From a virus: a stretch of DNA of 63,934 bases. The position numbers and the translations under genes were made by a program. Below the pieces are notes generated by a model. That model did no database searches. It had not been told where the DNA came from and saw nothing but the letters and a program-made list of their open reading frames with translations. The DNA lies in the IMG/VR virus record IMGVR_UViG_3300036978_000814, positions 1 to 63,934 of that record; one strand, given 5' to 3'. Shown here in pieces: positions 25,676 to 38,465 of this stretch; within the stretch, counting starts at the first letter, position 1, and the number at the start of each line of letters is the position of its first letter.

Positions 25676-26002
25676 ATGAAACTGTTCCTCGCACTCCTCC
25701 TGCTCGTCAGCAGCGCGTTCGCTCAAGCCGCTTCTACGCCCGTCCTCGCCGGGCGCAAGGTGGTGTTCATTTCGTCGGCTGAAGGCACCACTCCGTTCAC
25801 CTACGTCTGGTACAAAAACGGCGTCGTTATCCCCAACGAGACCCAGCCCACGCTCACGATCGAGAGCGTCACCGCCGCCGACGCTGGCACCTACAAGGTC
25901 CGCATCTCGAACGCGGCTGGATTTATGGACTCGAACGAGATTGCTATCGTGATCCCTCAAGCCCCAACTCGGGCCACGATCACGATTAGCATCATCCCGT
26001 GA
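25676..26002 (+). CDS. Secreted Ig-like domain protein
   Basis: This 108-residue protein starts at ATG 25676 (TGA-TT-ATG). Residues 1-19 form a signal peptide (MKLFLALLLLVSSAFAQAA), with probable cleavage after AFA. The rest is one Ig-like (I-set) domain with VWYKNGVVIP and AADAGTYKVRISNAAG, a style very common in Verrucomicrobiota and Planctomycetota surface proteins. A phage gene with an export signal within the fibre cluster may be a moron altering the host surface, or a virion protein whose leader is used in decoration. Confidence 0.75.
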   Translation: MKLFLALLLLVSSAFAQAASTPVLAGRKVVFISSAEGTTPFTYVWYKNGVVIPNETQPTLTIESVTAADAGTYKVRISNAAGFMDSNEIAIVIPQAPTRATITISIIP

Positions 26003-26945
26003 CCGACTGGAGCACAGTTCAACGCGACGAGGCTCGTAAAGTTTACGAGTCGGAGATCGCGTCGCTCCGTAAGGAACTGGATGTCGCCAAGTCGGCTCTG
26101 GCCAATGCGACCACGGCCCGGACGACCAAGCTGCCCGCCCCCTCTGCCACCCGGCGCAGGTCGGGCAGCGACATCGTGCGGGTTATCATCCCGGACACCC
26201 ACGGTTGCTTGATCGACAAGACGGCTTTGGCCGCGATGTTGGCCGACATCAAAGTCCTCGACCCGCACGAGGTGATCCTGCTGGGCGATCACGTCGATTG
26301 CGGTGGGTTCCTCGCCCAACATCACGTTATGGGGTACGTCGCCGAGACGGACTACACGTACGAGGAGGATCTGAGCGCGTCCAAAGCGTTTCTGGACGCG
26401 CTACGGGCGGTCGCGCCCCGGGCCAAAATTGAGTATCTTGAGGGCAACCACGAGCGTCGGGTGGAGACGTGGTGTGTCACTCAGGTTCTGAGGCACAAGA
26501 AGGACGCGGAAGGTTTGAGGCGGTTGTTGGCGCCAGAGTTTAGGTTGGGCCTGAAGGAACGAGGCATCAGCTACTACCGCCAAGGCGAATTTTACGACAA
26601 TTTGCCCGTTCCCGGCGTCATCAAGCGCGGGAAGTGCTTTTTCTTCCACGGTGTGAGCACGGCGAAAAACGCGGTCGCCTCTACCGTGGACAAGATCGCG
26701 GGAAACTGCGTGTTCGGCCACACCCATCGGGCGCAAAGCAACATCGTCCGTCGCATCTCGACCGGGATTATCGGTTCGTGGAACCCGGGCTGCTTGTGCC
26801 AGTTGCAGCCGCTCTGGCAGCACACTTCCCCGACGGACTGGTCTCACGGGTACGCCGTGCAATTGGTCGCCGAAACGGGGTCTTTTCTCCATCTCAACAT
26901 CCCCATCATCGAGGGCGAGAGTCATTTCGCAGCCCTCCTCAAACT

Positions 26946-26949
<4 letters not shown>
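25999..26949 (+). CDS. Calcineurin-like metallophosphoesterase
   Basis: The 316-residue protein starts with GTG in a GTGA overlap. It has a helical N-terminal stretch (about 1-45), then the complete metallophosphoesterase signature: PDTHG (65-69), LLGDHVDC (95-101), GNHE (149-152) and GHTH (about 246). Two metal ions and a histidine are thus in place to hydrolyse a phosphodiester or phosphomonoester. Its place among fibre genes suggests a virion enzyme acting on teichoic acid-like or phosphate-bearing surface polymers, or a cytoplasmic nucleotide enzyme. Confidence 0.85.
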
Positions 26950-29709
<2,760 letters not shown>

Positions 29710-29711
29710 TT

Positions 29712-30395
29712 ATGAGCTGCGGATGCGGATGCGGAAATAACAACTGCAACGAGTGCAACCAGCCGGGGGACCTGTGCGCTCCTCCGGTGCCGGTGGTCAC
29801 GATTGTTGCTGGTCCCGTTGGCGCTACCGGCCCCGCTGGCCCGACCGGCCCCGCCGGCTTTGGCGTCACCGGCCCCACGGGCCCCACGGGCGCTCAGGGC
29901 ATCCCCGGGCCCATCGGCGCCAACGGCACGACCGGTGCTACGGGCCCCACCGGGGCTTCGGGCGCACCGGTGGCGTTCTTCACCGGCGTCACTTGGGACC
30001 CCAGCTCTGCCACGACCGATTTGGTCAACCTTCAGGGCGGCCGGGTGCTGGACTTCGGCGCGGTCAACTTTAACGGCGGAAGCTACCTCTTCAGCCTCAA
30101 GATGCAGATCGGATGGAACGCCGGCGCGGTTGGGCCCAACGACCTGAACGGCTCGGTCGACTTTCAGGACGGCACCACGGTCGTCAAAACGATCAAGTGG
30201 GGTCGCTCCAAGAGCGAGGCCGCCGGTTACCAGTACGGCGTCGCCGAGTCTTACGATTTCTGGTTCCTCGCCACGGTCACGAATGGTCAGAATCTTCGAT
30301 TGAGTTGCTCGTCTCAGTTCTACTTGCTGGGCGCACAACTCACCGCGTTCCCCGTTCCCACCAACGTCATCACTTCTCCCGGGTTCATCCTCTGA
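29712..30395 (+). CDS. Short collagen-like fibre protein
   Basis: A 227-residue protein with a Cys-rich start ([20 protein letters not shown]), a short Gly-X-Y block (about 36-85; [15 protein letters not shown], with Thr), and a C-terminal beta domain ([30 protein letters not shown]). It is the last of the collagen-type genes. The N-terminal cysteines could cross-link or bind metal at the attachment site. Confidence 0.75.
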   Translation: MSCGCGCGNNNCNECNQPGDLCAPPVPVVTIVAGPVGATGPAGPTGPAGFGVTGPTGPTGAQGIPGPIGANGTTGATGPTGASGAPVAFFTGVTWDPSSATTDLVNLQGGRVLDFGAVNFNGGSYLFSLKMQIGWNAGAVGPNDLNGSVDFQDGTTVVKTIKWGRSKSEAAGYQYGVAESYDFWFLATVTNGQNLRLSCSSQFYLLGAQLTAFPVPTNVITSPGFIL

Positions 30396-30397
30396 TT

Positions 30398-30799
30398 ATG
30401 CATAACGACTTTCCAGTATCGATCGATCTGGCCATCGACGTTCCCGAAATGGGAACTTTCCCTTCGGAGAAGAAGCGCGGCAAGTCCGAGACGATGTACC
30501 CGTCGTTGTACATCTCTGGAGTTTCCAATCTGGAGAGCCTGCCGCGTGAGGGATACGCCCTGATCCATTTCAAGCGCCGCAGCATCACGATGGGCGAGCG
30601 CGACGGCGAAGACTGTTGCTCCGCTGATCTGGAAATCCACGAGATCCGCCTGCCCGAGAAGGGCTCCGACGAGGAGATGGGCGATATGGAGGACGCGCTG
30701 ACCTCAATGGCTGAAGAGCGCGGCCTGATCGAGTCCTACGAGGACGAGAGCGAAGAGGCCGAGACCGAGGAAGAGGAAAACGAAGACGAGGAGAAGTAA
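30398..30799 (+). CDS. Acidic small protein upstream of tail adaptor
   Basis: This 133-residue gene starts at ATG 30398 (TGA-TT-ATG). The N-terminal 90 residues look folded (FPVSIDLAIDVPEMGTF, ALIHFKRRSITMGERDG), and the last 45 are extremely acidic (Glu/Asp runs). The function is unknown. It may be an assembly or virion protein preceding the tail/hub genes. Confidence 0.65.
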   Translation: MHNDFPVSIDLAIDVPEMGTFPSEKKRGKSETMYPSLYISGVSNLESLPREGYALIHFKRRSITMGERDGEDCCSADLEIHEIRLPEKGSDEEMGDMEDALTSMAEERGLIESYEDESEEAETEEEENEDEEK

Positions 30800-30802
30800 C
30801 CT

Positions 30803-31786
30803 ATGCAGGTCACGCTTGGCCAAGTCATCAACGCCTCAAAGTCGAACGACCTGCTCGGCATTTCCGACCGCGCCAAGATCATCGATTACATCACCCGCGC
30901 GATCGAGATCGCCGCGTACCGGGCCAACTGGGACCCGTACGTGGGTATTGTCGACGTGTGCTCCAACAACAGCGGGTGCGTGACTCTGCCCGACTTCGTG
31001 GAGACGGTGCTGGCCGCCAACGTCGGAGGGCGTCCTGCCCTCGGCCGTTCGAGCTGGTACGAATTCCACATCAACGGGCTCGGCTCCAACTCGTCCTGCG
31101 GCAGCGCGTGCGGCGTGTATTGGGACGACAAGATGTGGAGCCCTACCTTCCAAGACCTGAAGGAATGGGCCTTGGTGGCCGCCATCTGCGAAGACCCGAT
31201 CGACGGCAACGGATCGCTGGAGCTGATCGTGCAGGGCGAGACGATGGACGCGGGCTTCAACCAGAAGATGGCCCTGACCATCCCGGTCTCAGGGCCTTCG
31301 ACGCCCGGTGTGCGGGTGCCGATTCTGGCGGGATATGCCGCGGTCGATCCTCAGTCGACGCCGTTCAAGAAGATCACTCAGGTCACCAAGCCCGTGACCC
31401 GGGGCTACATCAAGCTGATCGGGTTCAAGCCTGAGCAGCTCAGTCAGTCCGTCACTTTGGGCTACTACGCTCCGCACGAGACCAATCCGCTCTACAAGCG
31501 GATGAAGGTCTCCTGCACCTGCGAGTGGGTCCGCATCAAGTACCGCAGGAAGACCATCGCTCTTGTAAATGATTACGACCTTATCCCGCTGGATTCGTAT
31601 CAGGCGACGTTGGATTTGCTTAAAGCTATCCGACTTCGCGAGACAAACAACATCGATCTGGCCGAGAAGTACGAGATCAAGGCTGTCCAGCTCTTGACCG
31701 ACATCCAGACGATCAAGGACGCCGCGACTTGGATGCCTATGCAGGTCGATCCTGCATTCGGCATCGGCACCATCGACTACCGCTGA
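30803..31786 (+). CDS. Putative head-tail adaptor or tail tube protein
   Basis: A 327-residue protein starting MQVTLGQVINASKS. It includes a beta-rich central region (SGCVTLPDFVETVLAANVGGRPAL, VPILAGYAAVDPQS) and a C-terminal helical tail. The placement directly ahead of the 681-residue hub-like protein matches the adaptor/nozzle pair of podoviruses. The assignment rests on context and a recalled motif (TLPxxVxTVLxxNxGGxPAL) seen in similar phage proteins. Confidence 0.55.
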   Translation: MQVTLGQVINASKSNDLLGISDRAKIIDYITRAIEIAAYRANWDPYVGIVDVCSNNSGCVTLPDFVETVLAANVGGRPALGRSSWYEFHINGLGSNSSCGSACGVYWDDKMWSPTFQDLKEWALVAAICEDPIDGNGSLELIVQGETMDAGFNQKMALTIPVSGPSTPGVRVPILAGYAAVDPQSTPFKKITQVTKPVTRGYIKLIGFKPEQLSQSVTLGYYAPHETNPLYKRMKVSCTCEWVRIKYRRKTIALVNDYDLIPLDSYQATLDLLKAIRLRETNNIDLAEKYEIKAVQLLTDIQTIKDAATWMPMQVDPAFGIGTIDYR

Positions 31787-31789
31787 CCT

Positions 31790-33835
31790 ATGTCCGAGAG
31801 CGTCACCCAAGGCCGGATTATGATCGAAGGCGGGCTCGATGGAGCCCGCTTTGCCGGCTTCCCGGAAGGGTGCGACAGCTTCTCGCACCCTCTGGCGGTG
31901 CGCCAGAGTCAGGTCCGTTGGTTGGAGAACGCGGTCACGCAGGGCGCGTTCGTGCAGACCCGCCCGGGCTTCAAGACTCGACTGACCTTCGATGTCGCGA
32001 CCGCGGGCACCGAGTTCAACCTGTGGTGGGTCTCGGCCGGCCAGCCGGTCCTGCACCCGCAGATGCTGGTCGACTTCACGCCCTCCAACGCTTCGCCGCA
32101 GCTCATTTTCGCGGTCAGCGGCACGGTCTGGTGCAGCGTGATCAACTCCGACGGGTCGTTGGACCCGGCCCAGCGCATCACCGGGCTTCAGTTTAGCCCG
32201 TACGCCGACCAGATAACCGGCACCGTCTGCACCCAGACCAACACGATCGTCGCCGGTCAGTATGTAAACAACATCGTCCCTAAAAACCTGTTAATCATAC
32301 AGGACGGCCTCAATCGGGCCGGCATCTGGGACGGGCAAAGCGGCCGGCACGCCAACCCCGAGAAGAAGGTCTCCTCGGACGAGAACGGCAACACCCTCTA
32401 CGACACCGGCTACAACGAGACCCGGATCGGGCTCTGGTCCGCTTGGAGCGGAGACCGGCTCTTCATCTTTAACGGCCGTCTGGGCTTTGCCTCGGATCTG
32501 GGCGACCCCACTCACTTCACGGAGGAACTGAACCTCAGCAGCTTTCAAGTAATGGTGTTTCCGGAGGACGTGACCGGCGCCATCGACCGCGGCACATCTG
32601 GCAACAACCAGTCCGCGGTAATCGTCTGCACCCGCACCACGACTTGGACGCTCTTTAGCGGCGTGCGGGCCCGCATCCCCTCGCAGTACTCGGCCGGCTG
32701 GGCCAATACCCCGGGTTGGATGACCAAGATTTTCAGCGGTGTCGGCTGCGTCGCCGGCAAGAGTATGATCGTCCATCGCGGCCTGCTCTACTGGAGGTCG
32801 CTCAACGGGGTCGTGGTCTTCGACTCGGTCAACACGGTCAACTCCACCCAGAACCTGCCCATCATCGATCAGGAGATGGCGTATTCTAAGCGTCTGGTGA
32901 CCCCGCCCAACAGCGTGGGCGGCGACCTGACCTGCGTGGGCGGTCGCGGCAGCTACGTGTTCTGGTCGATGCCTGTCGGGCCTGTCACCAACGGGCGTTG
33001 CTACTGCCGACACACTCAGGTTTTGGACCGTCAGACCACCGCTGCCGGTACTACGGGCTGGCAGGGCGTTTGGACGGGTATCAGGCCGGTCGAATGGGCC
33101 ACCGTGCTGCGTGCAGCCGAGCACACCTACGCCCTCTCCATCGACAACGACGGAGTGATCCGCATTTGGGAGGCTTTTCAGTCCAACCGGGCTGATAACG
33201 GGCACCCGATCCCTTGGCTGATCGAGACCCGGCTCGACCGGGTGCAGAACTCGGTCTTCGAGTACGCCAATTTCCGCCATTTCCGACTGATCGTAGATCA
33301 GGTTGTAGGCAACTTGAACATCGTCGGGTACTGGCGCGGGATGCGTGGAGCCTACCACGAGCTGCTGAACACCAGAATCACGGCTACCCCGGGCTCCGTG
33401 CTGACCCCGGTTCCGGGGTTCTCCGAGGTAATCAACAGCACCGACCACTACGCATTTGGTCCCCAGATGCGGACCGTCATTTCTCAGGACGTTCGAGGCG
33501 TAAATGACGAGTGCTCCTCTGCTGGAGTCGAATCCGAGTTTGAGGATGGCACCGACCACGCTTTCAGCCTCCTGCTAAAGATGAACGGGCGCGGGGCGAT
33601 TGTGGCTTACCGTATTGCGGTCGATTCCCGGCCGGACAACACCGAGGGTCGAGCCATTATGCCCACCGGAGTGGACGAGGATGGCTTTAATATCGTCAGC
33701 GCCGTGGAGTGCCCGGAGCATCTCAACGGGACGACTCCTGAATACACGCTTTATGATCAACCGGTTCAGCTTGCTTTGAGTCCGTATCAACCGGTATTCG
33801 ATAACTCGTCCAACTACCAAGCCCCGGCGTCCTGA
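31790..33835 (+). CDS. Putative tail hub/nozzle protein
   Basis: A 681-residue, beta-rich protein with repeated strand pairs (for example GDRLFIFNGRLGFASDL, HRGLLYWRSLNGVVVFDS, RGSYVFWSMPVGP), in the style of a beta-propeller. This composition and its place between the adaptor-like gene and the collar-like gene fit the hub or nozzle of a short tail. A different large virion protein remains possible. Confidence 0.6.
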   Translation: MSESVTQGRIMIEGGLDGARFAGFPEGCDSFSHPLAVRQSQVRWLENAVTQGAFVQTRPGFKTRLTFDVATAGTEFNLWWVSAGQPVLHPQMLVDFTPSNASPQLIFAVSGTVWCSVINSDGSLDPAQRITGLQFSPYADQITGTVCTQTNTIVAGQYVNNIVPKNLLIIQDGLNRAGIWDGQSGRHANPEKKVSSDENGNTLYDTGYNETRIGLWSAWSGDRLFIFNGRLGFASDLGDPTHFTEELNLSSFQVMVFPEDVTGAIDRGTSGNNQSAVIVCTRTTTWTLFSGVRARIPSQYSAGWANTPGWMTKIFSGVGCVAGKSMIVHRGLLYWRSLNGVVVFDSVNTVNSTQNLPIIDQEMAYSKRLVTPPNSVGGDLTCVGGRGSYVFWSMPVGPVTNGRCYCRHTQVLDRQTTAAGTTGWQGVWTGIRPVEWATVLRAAEHTYALSIDNDGVIRIWEAFQSNRADNGHPIPWLIETRLDRVQNSVFEYANFRHFRLIVDQVVGNLNIVGYWRGMRGAYHELLNTRITATPGSVLTPVPGFSEVINSTDHYAFGPQMRTVISQDVRGVNDECSSAGVESEFEDGTDHAFSLLLKMNGRGAIVAYRIAVDSRPDNTEGRAIMPTGVDEDGFNIVSAVECPEHLNGTTPEYTLYDQPVQLALSPYQPVFDNSSNYQAPAS

Positions 33836-34536
33836 TGAGCGCAACTATTCCGATCACCCTTACACCGGTCCCGGTGCCCGTAGGCGTTAAAGCCACGGAC
33901 ATCAACCAGTTGATCACGATCATCACGCAGTTCACCGCCGCGTCGGTGAACGCGGACGTTTCGTTCTTCCAGATCGTCAGCGTCGATCCGACTCAGCTCA
34001 CGACGCCCCTGATTTTCAACACGGCTCAGGGCGTCTTCAAGTATTGGGACACCACGGTCGGTAAGTATACCCCGATCACTCCGTTTCAGCCCGGGGACAT
34101 CAAAAACACGTTTAATGGTGGCGACAGCCCCCAGACGGGCTGGATCGATTGCGACGGGCGGCCGATCACCGAGGTGCCGAACATCAGCGCGGCTCAGCAG
34201 GGCGTACTTAACGCTTTGTTTGGCGTCGGTGGCACCCTGCCGGACCTGTCTCCGGTGCAGGGCTTCTCGAATCTGCCGACCTCCAATGCGTTCACCAACG
34301 TGTCGGTGCCCAATACGACCCCGCCCAACGGCCAGATCGGCAACCTGCCCTTCTCTGGTGACTACAGCGCGGTCGAGTCGCAGAATCTGGCCGCCAACAC
34401 CGAGACTCTGCGTGACAGTCAGGACGACCTGCGGTCTGCGGTGGTGACGATGCAGGGCCTGTCCAATCAGGTGTTGCAGGCGATGATCAATCCGGTGACC
34501 GGGCTCACCGCTCAGGTGTTTGTCGGGTATCCCTGA
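33835..34536 (+). CDS. Tail collar-like virion protein
   Basis: The 233-residue product begins in a TGATG overlap. FQPGDIKNTFNGGDSPQTGWIDCDGR near residues 83-108 is close to the phage tail-collar signature (F-x-G-D-I-K ... GWIxCDG), with a further GTLPDLS. The C-terminal part is helical. It is likely a virion protein at the tail-fibre junction. Confidence 0.7.
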   Translation: MSATIPITLTPVPVPVGVKATDINQLITIITQFTAASVNADVSFFQIVSVDPTQLTTPLIFNTAQGVFKYWDTTVGKYTPITPFQPGDIKNTFNGGDSPQTGWIDCDGRPITEVPNISAAQQGVLNALFGVGGTLPDLSPVQGFSNLPTSNAFTNVSVPNTTPPNGQIGNLPFSGDYSAVESQNLAANTETLRDSQDDLRSAVVTMQGLSNQVLQAMINPVTGLTAQVFVGYP

Positions 34537-35012
34537 TGAGCATTTCGGTACAACCGTCGCACGAAGTCGGGCTTTTTAACTGGATGGCCAACCATCCTGA
34601 GATCAGCCCGCACGTCCGCGATGACCGGACCAAGGGTGCGATCGACCTAACCCCGCTGAACACGAGCGAAAACGTGTTTTTGCACTTGGGTGTCGACGGT
34701 CGAGATGCCGGATTTGTCGTCCTGATCCGCCACGGTCACATTTTTGAGATGCACTCCGGCATCCTCCCCGAATTTCGAGGAGCTACGGCTTTGCAGATCG
34801 GTCGAGCGGTTATCGATTGGGTCCGGAATCAGCTTCCGTGCGAACAACTGACGACTTGGGCGTGGGAGCACGCCCGTCACGTCCGTCTGGTAACCCGAAT
34901 GCTGGGTTTTAAGGAGGTCAATCGAGTCGATTGGCCGTACACCGTCGAGGGGCGTTCAGTTCGCCGCGTCGACTTCTCTTTAGCGTTTAACCAACCTTCA
35001 CTATGCCTGTAG
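34536..35012 (+). CDS. GNAT-like acetyltransferase-fold protein
   Basis: This 158-residue protein, starting in a TGATG overlap, has a GNAT-type core: HIFEMHSGILPEFRGATALQIGR, then the second-half motif WAWEHARHVRLVTRMLGF. Similar proteins (DUF2824 and T7 gp13-type) occur beside internal virion genes of podoviruses and appear to help their assembly. A true acetyltransferase activity is not certain. Confidence 0.75.
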   Translation: MSISVQPSHEVGLFNWMANHPEISPHVRDDRTKGAIDLTPLNTSENVFLHLGVDGRDAGFVVLIRHGHIFEMHSGILPEFRGATALQIGRAVIDWVRNQLPCEQLTTWAWEHARHVRLVTRMLGFKEVNRVDWPYTVEGRSVRRVDFSLAFNQPSLCL

Positions 35013-35884
35013 CAGCAGCCCTGCCTTATATCGCTACCGCGGCCTCTGTAGCGGGGGCCGCCAGCTCAATTTCCGCCCAGCGGAAAGCCGCGTCGGCTCA
35101 GAAGGACGCTTTGGCGCGCCAACAGGAGATCGCGGCCAACCTCAAGTACGAGCCGATCAACATTGAGAACCTGAAGGAGCAGACGCGCCAGCAGGCCATC
35201 ACCAACGCGACCCAGTCGTTGGCGTTGGAGCGCGACTTGCGGCCGGATGTCGCGGCCACGCGCGAGATGGTCGCGGAGCGGGTCCGCAGCGATCTGGCCC
35301 TTGGCGGGGCGTTGTCTCCTGACGTTGCCAATCAGGTGGCCCGCGCTTCCCGCACGATGGGCGCGATGAGCGGTGCTCCCGCTGGTCCCCTGACCGCTGC
35401 TCAGATCGGCCTGACCGCCGAGGGCCTGCGCTCTCAGCGGTTGGGTGAGGCCAACCGGCTGTTGCAGATGAACCCGCTTCAGCCCGCGGGGCTTGACCCG
35501 GGTGCGTTGGCTTCCGCGATCGTCAGTCAAAACACGGCGATGAACCAGTTCAATGCCGCTAAGGCCGGAATTGACGCTAATCTCGCTCAGAGTGCCGGAG
35601 AAGTCGGCGCCGGCTTGGCGGCTGGTCGGCATAGCACCAATATGAGCGTTTTGAACGCCATCCCCGGCATTTTGGGGCAAATCTCGAATCTACCCGCTTT
35701 CCAGACTGGGGGCGGTGGAGGATCGGGTATGGGTCTTCTTCAGAACTATTCCCCGTTAAGCGGAGCAACTCCGTTCTCTACCGCGGGGCTTCCGAATCAG
35801 GTTAGCCCGACACCCTCCCTGTTCAACTACAGCATCGGTTCTACGGGCCTTGGTTTGCCCACGCAAATGCCCCCGGTTGGCTAA
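35003..35884 (+). CDS. Internal virion (ejection) protein 1
   Basis: The 293-residue protein starts with a hydrophobic Ala-rich helix (ALPYIATAASVAGAASS) and a helical charged region (QKDALARQQEIAANLKY, EQTRQQAITNATQSLALERD), with a Gly/Pro-rich C-terminus (TGGGGGSGMGLL). This is the usual shape of the smallest ejection protein, which inserts into the host membrane on injection. It precedes three larger internal proteins, as in T7-like and P22-like phages. Confidence 0.7.
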   Translation: MPVAAALPYIATAASVAGAASSISAQRKAASAQKDALARQQEIAANLKYEPINIENLKEQTRQQAITNATQSLALERDLRPDVAATREMVAERVRSDLALGGALSPDVANQVARASRTMGAMSGAPAGPLTAAQIGLTAEGLRSQRLGEANRLLQMNPLQPAGLDPGALASAIVSQNTAMNQFNAAKAGIDANLAQSAGEVGAGLAAGRHSTNMSVLNAIPGILGQISNLPAFQTGGGGGSGMGLLQNYSPLSGATPFSTAGLPNQVSPTPSLFNYSIGSTGLGLPTQMPPVG

Positions 35885-35889
35885 TTCCT

Positions 35890-38460
35890 ATGGCCCTCGA
35901 AACTTCCGGCTTTCAGCTTTCACAGTTCGATCGGGCGCCCAACGTCCCGTCGAACATCGGCGTTGTAGATACGAAAGGTATCTACGGCGCGGTCGTGGAC
36001 GCGCTCAAGACGAACGAGGCTCTGCGTACCACTCAACTGGCTCAGGCCACGACGGACGCGGAACTCGGATTCGCGCGGCAAAAGGCGCTGACGGAAACGG
36101 GGTTGTTGACCCCCGAAGCGGAAGCTCGCCGGGCCAAAGCCCAGTTGTTTACGGCAGGGGCGCCGTTTGAGCAGGGGCTGCTTGAATCTCGTGCGGCGGC
36201 CGAGCGCGCCAAGTTGGGGTATGAAACTGCGCTTTCGTCTGAGCTGAACCGGCCAGAAAACATCGCCGCTGCCGCCAAGGCTAAAACGCTTTCGAGTTCC
36301 GCTCGCGGAGTGTACGATCTCGCCCGGATGGCGGCCGATCCTACCGCATCCAAAGAGTTGAGGGACGCCGCAGGAGTAAAACTGAAAACGGTTCAGGACG
36401 CGAACCAGCAGTTCAGAGCGGCGCTGGATGCGGGAAAAGTCGATTTCCACACCGCTAACGAGGACGGTACGCGATACGTCCGGTTTCGCGATGGTAGCAG
36501 CGGAATCGTCGGCTACCCTGAAACGTACACCGGTAACGCCGCCGCGTATTTGACTGGCCCGACGGTCTCACTTGGAAACGCTCCCGTTCAAGTTGGGGTA
36601 GCTACTCCTATGGCCGCGGCGGCTGAACAAGTGCCGGTAGGCGCTTTTGCTCCGGTAGCCGCAACAGGCGCTCCAGCGGCTGCTTTGCCGGGTGGTATGC
36701 TTAGTGGAGTAGCTCCCAGAACTAGCGGCGTGCGTGCCTCCACCAAGGGTGGGGTTTTGGCGGCGGAATCCTCGATGAAATTCGGCGGGGAAATGTCTCC
36801 TCTTGCCGGAATTGAAGGCGACGAGATCAAAAAGGAGGCGCTTTCAACCGCCTCTGAAATGGGCAAAGAGGCGCGCAAAGAAATCCGAACGCAGCTTATT
36901 AACCTGACTACCTACGAGAACGAAGCTCGTAAGGAAGACGATATCCAAAAAGAACTCGACGCGCTGATCGCAGAAGCCTCCCAAAAGGGGGTTATGATCA
37001 GCGGCGGGAGCATTTTTGGTCGCGGTTTAAGGGCTTTGGCCCCGGGAGAAGCTGCCGCTTTCCAATCCCGTCTAACCTCGGTTATTCAACACATCCAACT
37101 GGGCAATATGCTCAAACTCAAGAACGCTTCCTCTACGGGCGCGACTGGGTTTGGGTCTTTGACCGGACCCGAAAACGAACTGTTGCAGGCCGATTACGGC
37201 GTGTTGACCAACAAAGACCTTCCACCTGAAGGTCTTGTCGCAGGGTTGGAGCGGGCAAAACGGGGTTTGAACCTCCGACGTGATGAAGCTCTAAAAACCA
37301 TTCAAGGGCGTTTGGCTGTAGAGCGAGGTATCGAGCAGCAATCGACTTCGGTTTTTCAAAACGAAAAAAGCCGGTTTCTAATTCCCCGCCACCCGTTGGA
37401 AGTGCAGCAGGCTGCACCCGGGCCTTCAACCGCGCAGCAACCGGAAATTGACGCCGAGTCCGTTTTCCCGACGGCTCGGTCGATGGCACCCGGGCGTCTG
37501 ACGATCGGGGCTGCGCCTGCGCCTGAACCGTCGCAGTCGCTTGTTTCGGAGCCAAATACCGAAAGCCCTGCGGAGCCTATCGATGACGAGTACGAGCGTG
37601 TCGACGCCGGTGCCCCCTCACCTGCCGCCTCCTATCCGGGCCGGGTGGTGACTCCGCCTGCCCCGGCCCCTGCGCCTGCGGCGACCGCGCCCGACTCTGC
37701 CGGCCCCACGCGCCAGTATCCGGCGTATTCGCTGATGGGCGCGATCGAGCGTATGCCCTCGGTTTCCGAGCAAGGCAAAATCGCCGCGGACATCGCCGCG
37801 TATCCCGGTCGAACGATCGATATGCTGAGTCGCTACGGGGCCGCGGGGCTCCAAGGGATCGCGACTGGTAACTACACGGTTCCCGAAAAGGGGCCACTTC
37901 AGACCATTGGCGAGACGATCGGCGGCGCTCTTGCAGGCTCCAGCGTAAAACAAGAGCGTGAGTCGATCCGTCAGGATAACGAGATTCTGCGAACTAAGCC
38001 CAACTCTTGGGAGGCGTACAACATCCGGCGCAAAATGGGTATGCGCCAACCTGAGGAGCCGGCCTCGAAGGAAACGCCGGCTGTGGAACAAACTTCCGCC
38101 CCCGCTTCCGCTCCCGCCAAAGAGCCGGTCATCAAGCTGACCGAGGAACAATTGCCTCAGATCAAACTGTCGCCTGAAGCCGCCAAAACGGCTAGGCAGT
38201 TGCTGTCGCAATACGAGGCTGCGGAAAAAGAACGCAACCGAGAGCAGGTGGTTCCGGAACTCAGCGCCGCTGAAGGCGGGAACCAAGGTTCGTTGAAGAG
38301 TTCTCAAATTCTCCGTCAGCTTTTGGCCGTCCTGACCGGAGGTACTCCGAGCGTTGAACCGAGGTTGGAAGTCGATCGCGAAGGCACCCGCGCTCTGACC
38401 AACGACCGTATGCGGCGCGAGGAAATGTTCCGTACGCTTCGCGCATCCCCCCGTCGTTGA
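35890..38460 (+). CDS. Internal virion (ejection) protein 2
   Basis: At 856 residues, this protein is largely helical and Ala/Glu-rich; the middle (about 530-620) is a Pro-rich, probably disordered linker. No enzymatic motif was seen. Position and composition fit the second ejection protein, which forms part of the internal core stacked on the portal. Confidence 0.65.
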   Translation: MALETSGFQLSQFDRAPNVPSNIGVVDTKGIYGAVVDALKTNEALRTTQLAQATTDAELGFARQKALTETGLLTPEAEARRAKAQLFTAGAPFEQGLLESRAAAERAKLGYETALSSELNRPENIAAAAKAKTLSSSARGVYDLARMAADPTASKELRDAAGVKLKTVQDANQQFRAALDAGKVDFHTANEDGTRYVRFRDGSSGIVGYPETYTGNAAAYLTGPTVSLGNAPVQVGVATPMAAAAEQVPVGAFAPVAATGAPAAALPGGMLSGVAPRTSGVRASTKGGVLAAESSMKFGGEMSPLAGIEGDEIKKEALSTASEMGKEARKEIRTQLINLTTYENEARKEDDIQKELDALIAEASQKGVMISGGSIFGRGLRALAPGEAAAFQSRLTSVIQHIQLGNMLKLKNASSTGATGFGSLTGPENELLQADYGVLTNKDLPPEGLVAGLERAKRGLNLRRDEALKTIQGRLAVERGIEQQSTSVFQNEKSRFLIPRHPLEVQQAAPGPSTAQQPEIDAESVFPTARSMAPGRLTIGAAPAPEPSQSLVSEPNTESPAEPIDDEYERVDAGAPSPAASYPGRVVTPPAPAPAPAATAPDSAGPTRQYPAYSLMGAIERMPSVSEQGKIAADIAAYPGRTIDMLSRYGAAGLQGIATGNYTVPEKGPLQTIGETIGGALAGSSVKQERESIRQDNEILRTKPNSWEAYNIRRKMGMRQPEEPASKETPAVEQTSAPASAPAKEPVIKLTEEQLPQIKLSPEAAKTARQLLSQYEAAEKERNREQVVPELSAAEGGNQGSLKSSQILRQLLAVLTGGTPSVEPRLEVDREGTRALTNDRMRREEMFRTLRASPRR

Positions 38461-38465
38461 CCGTT

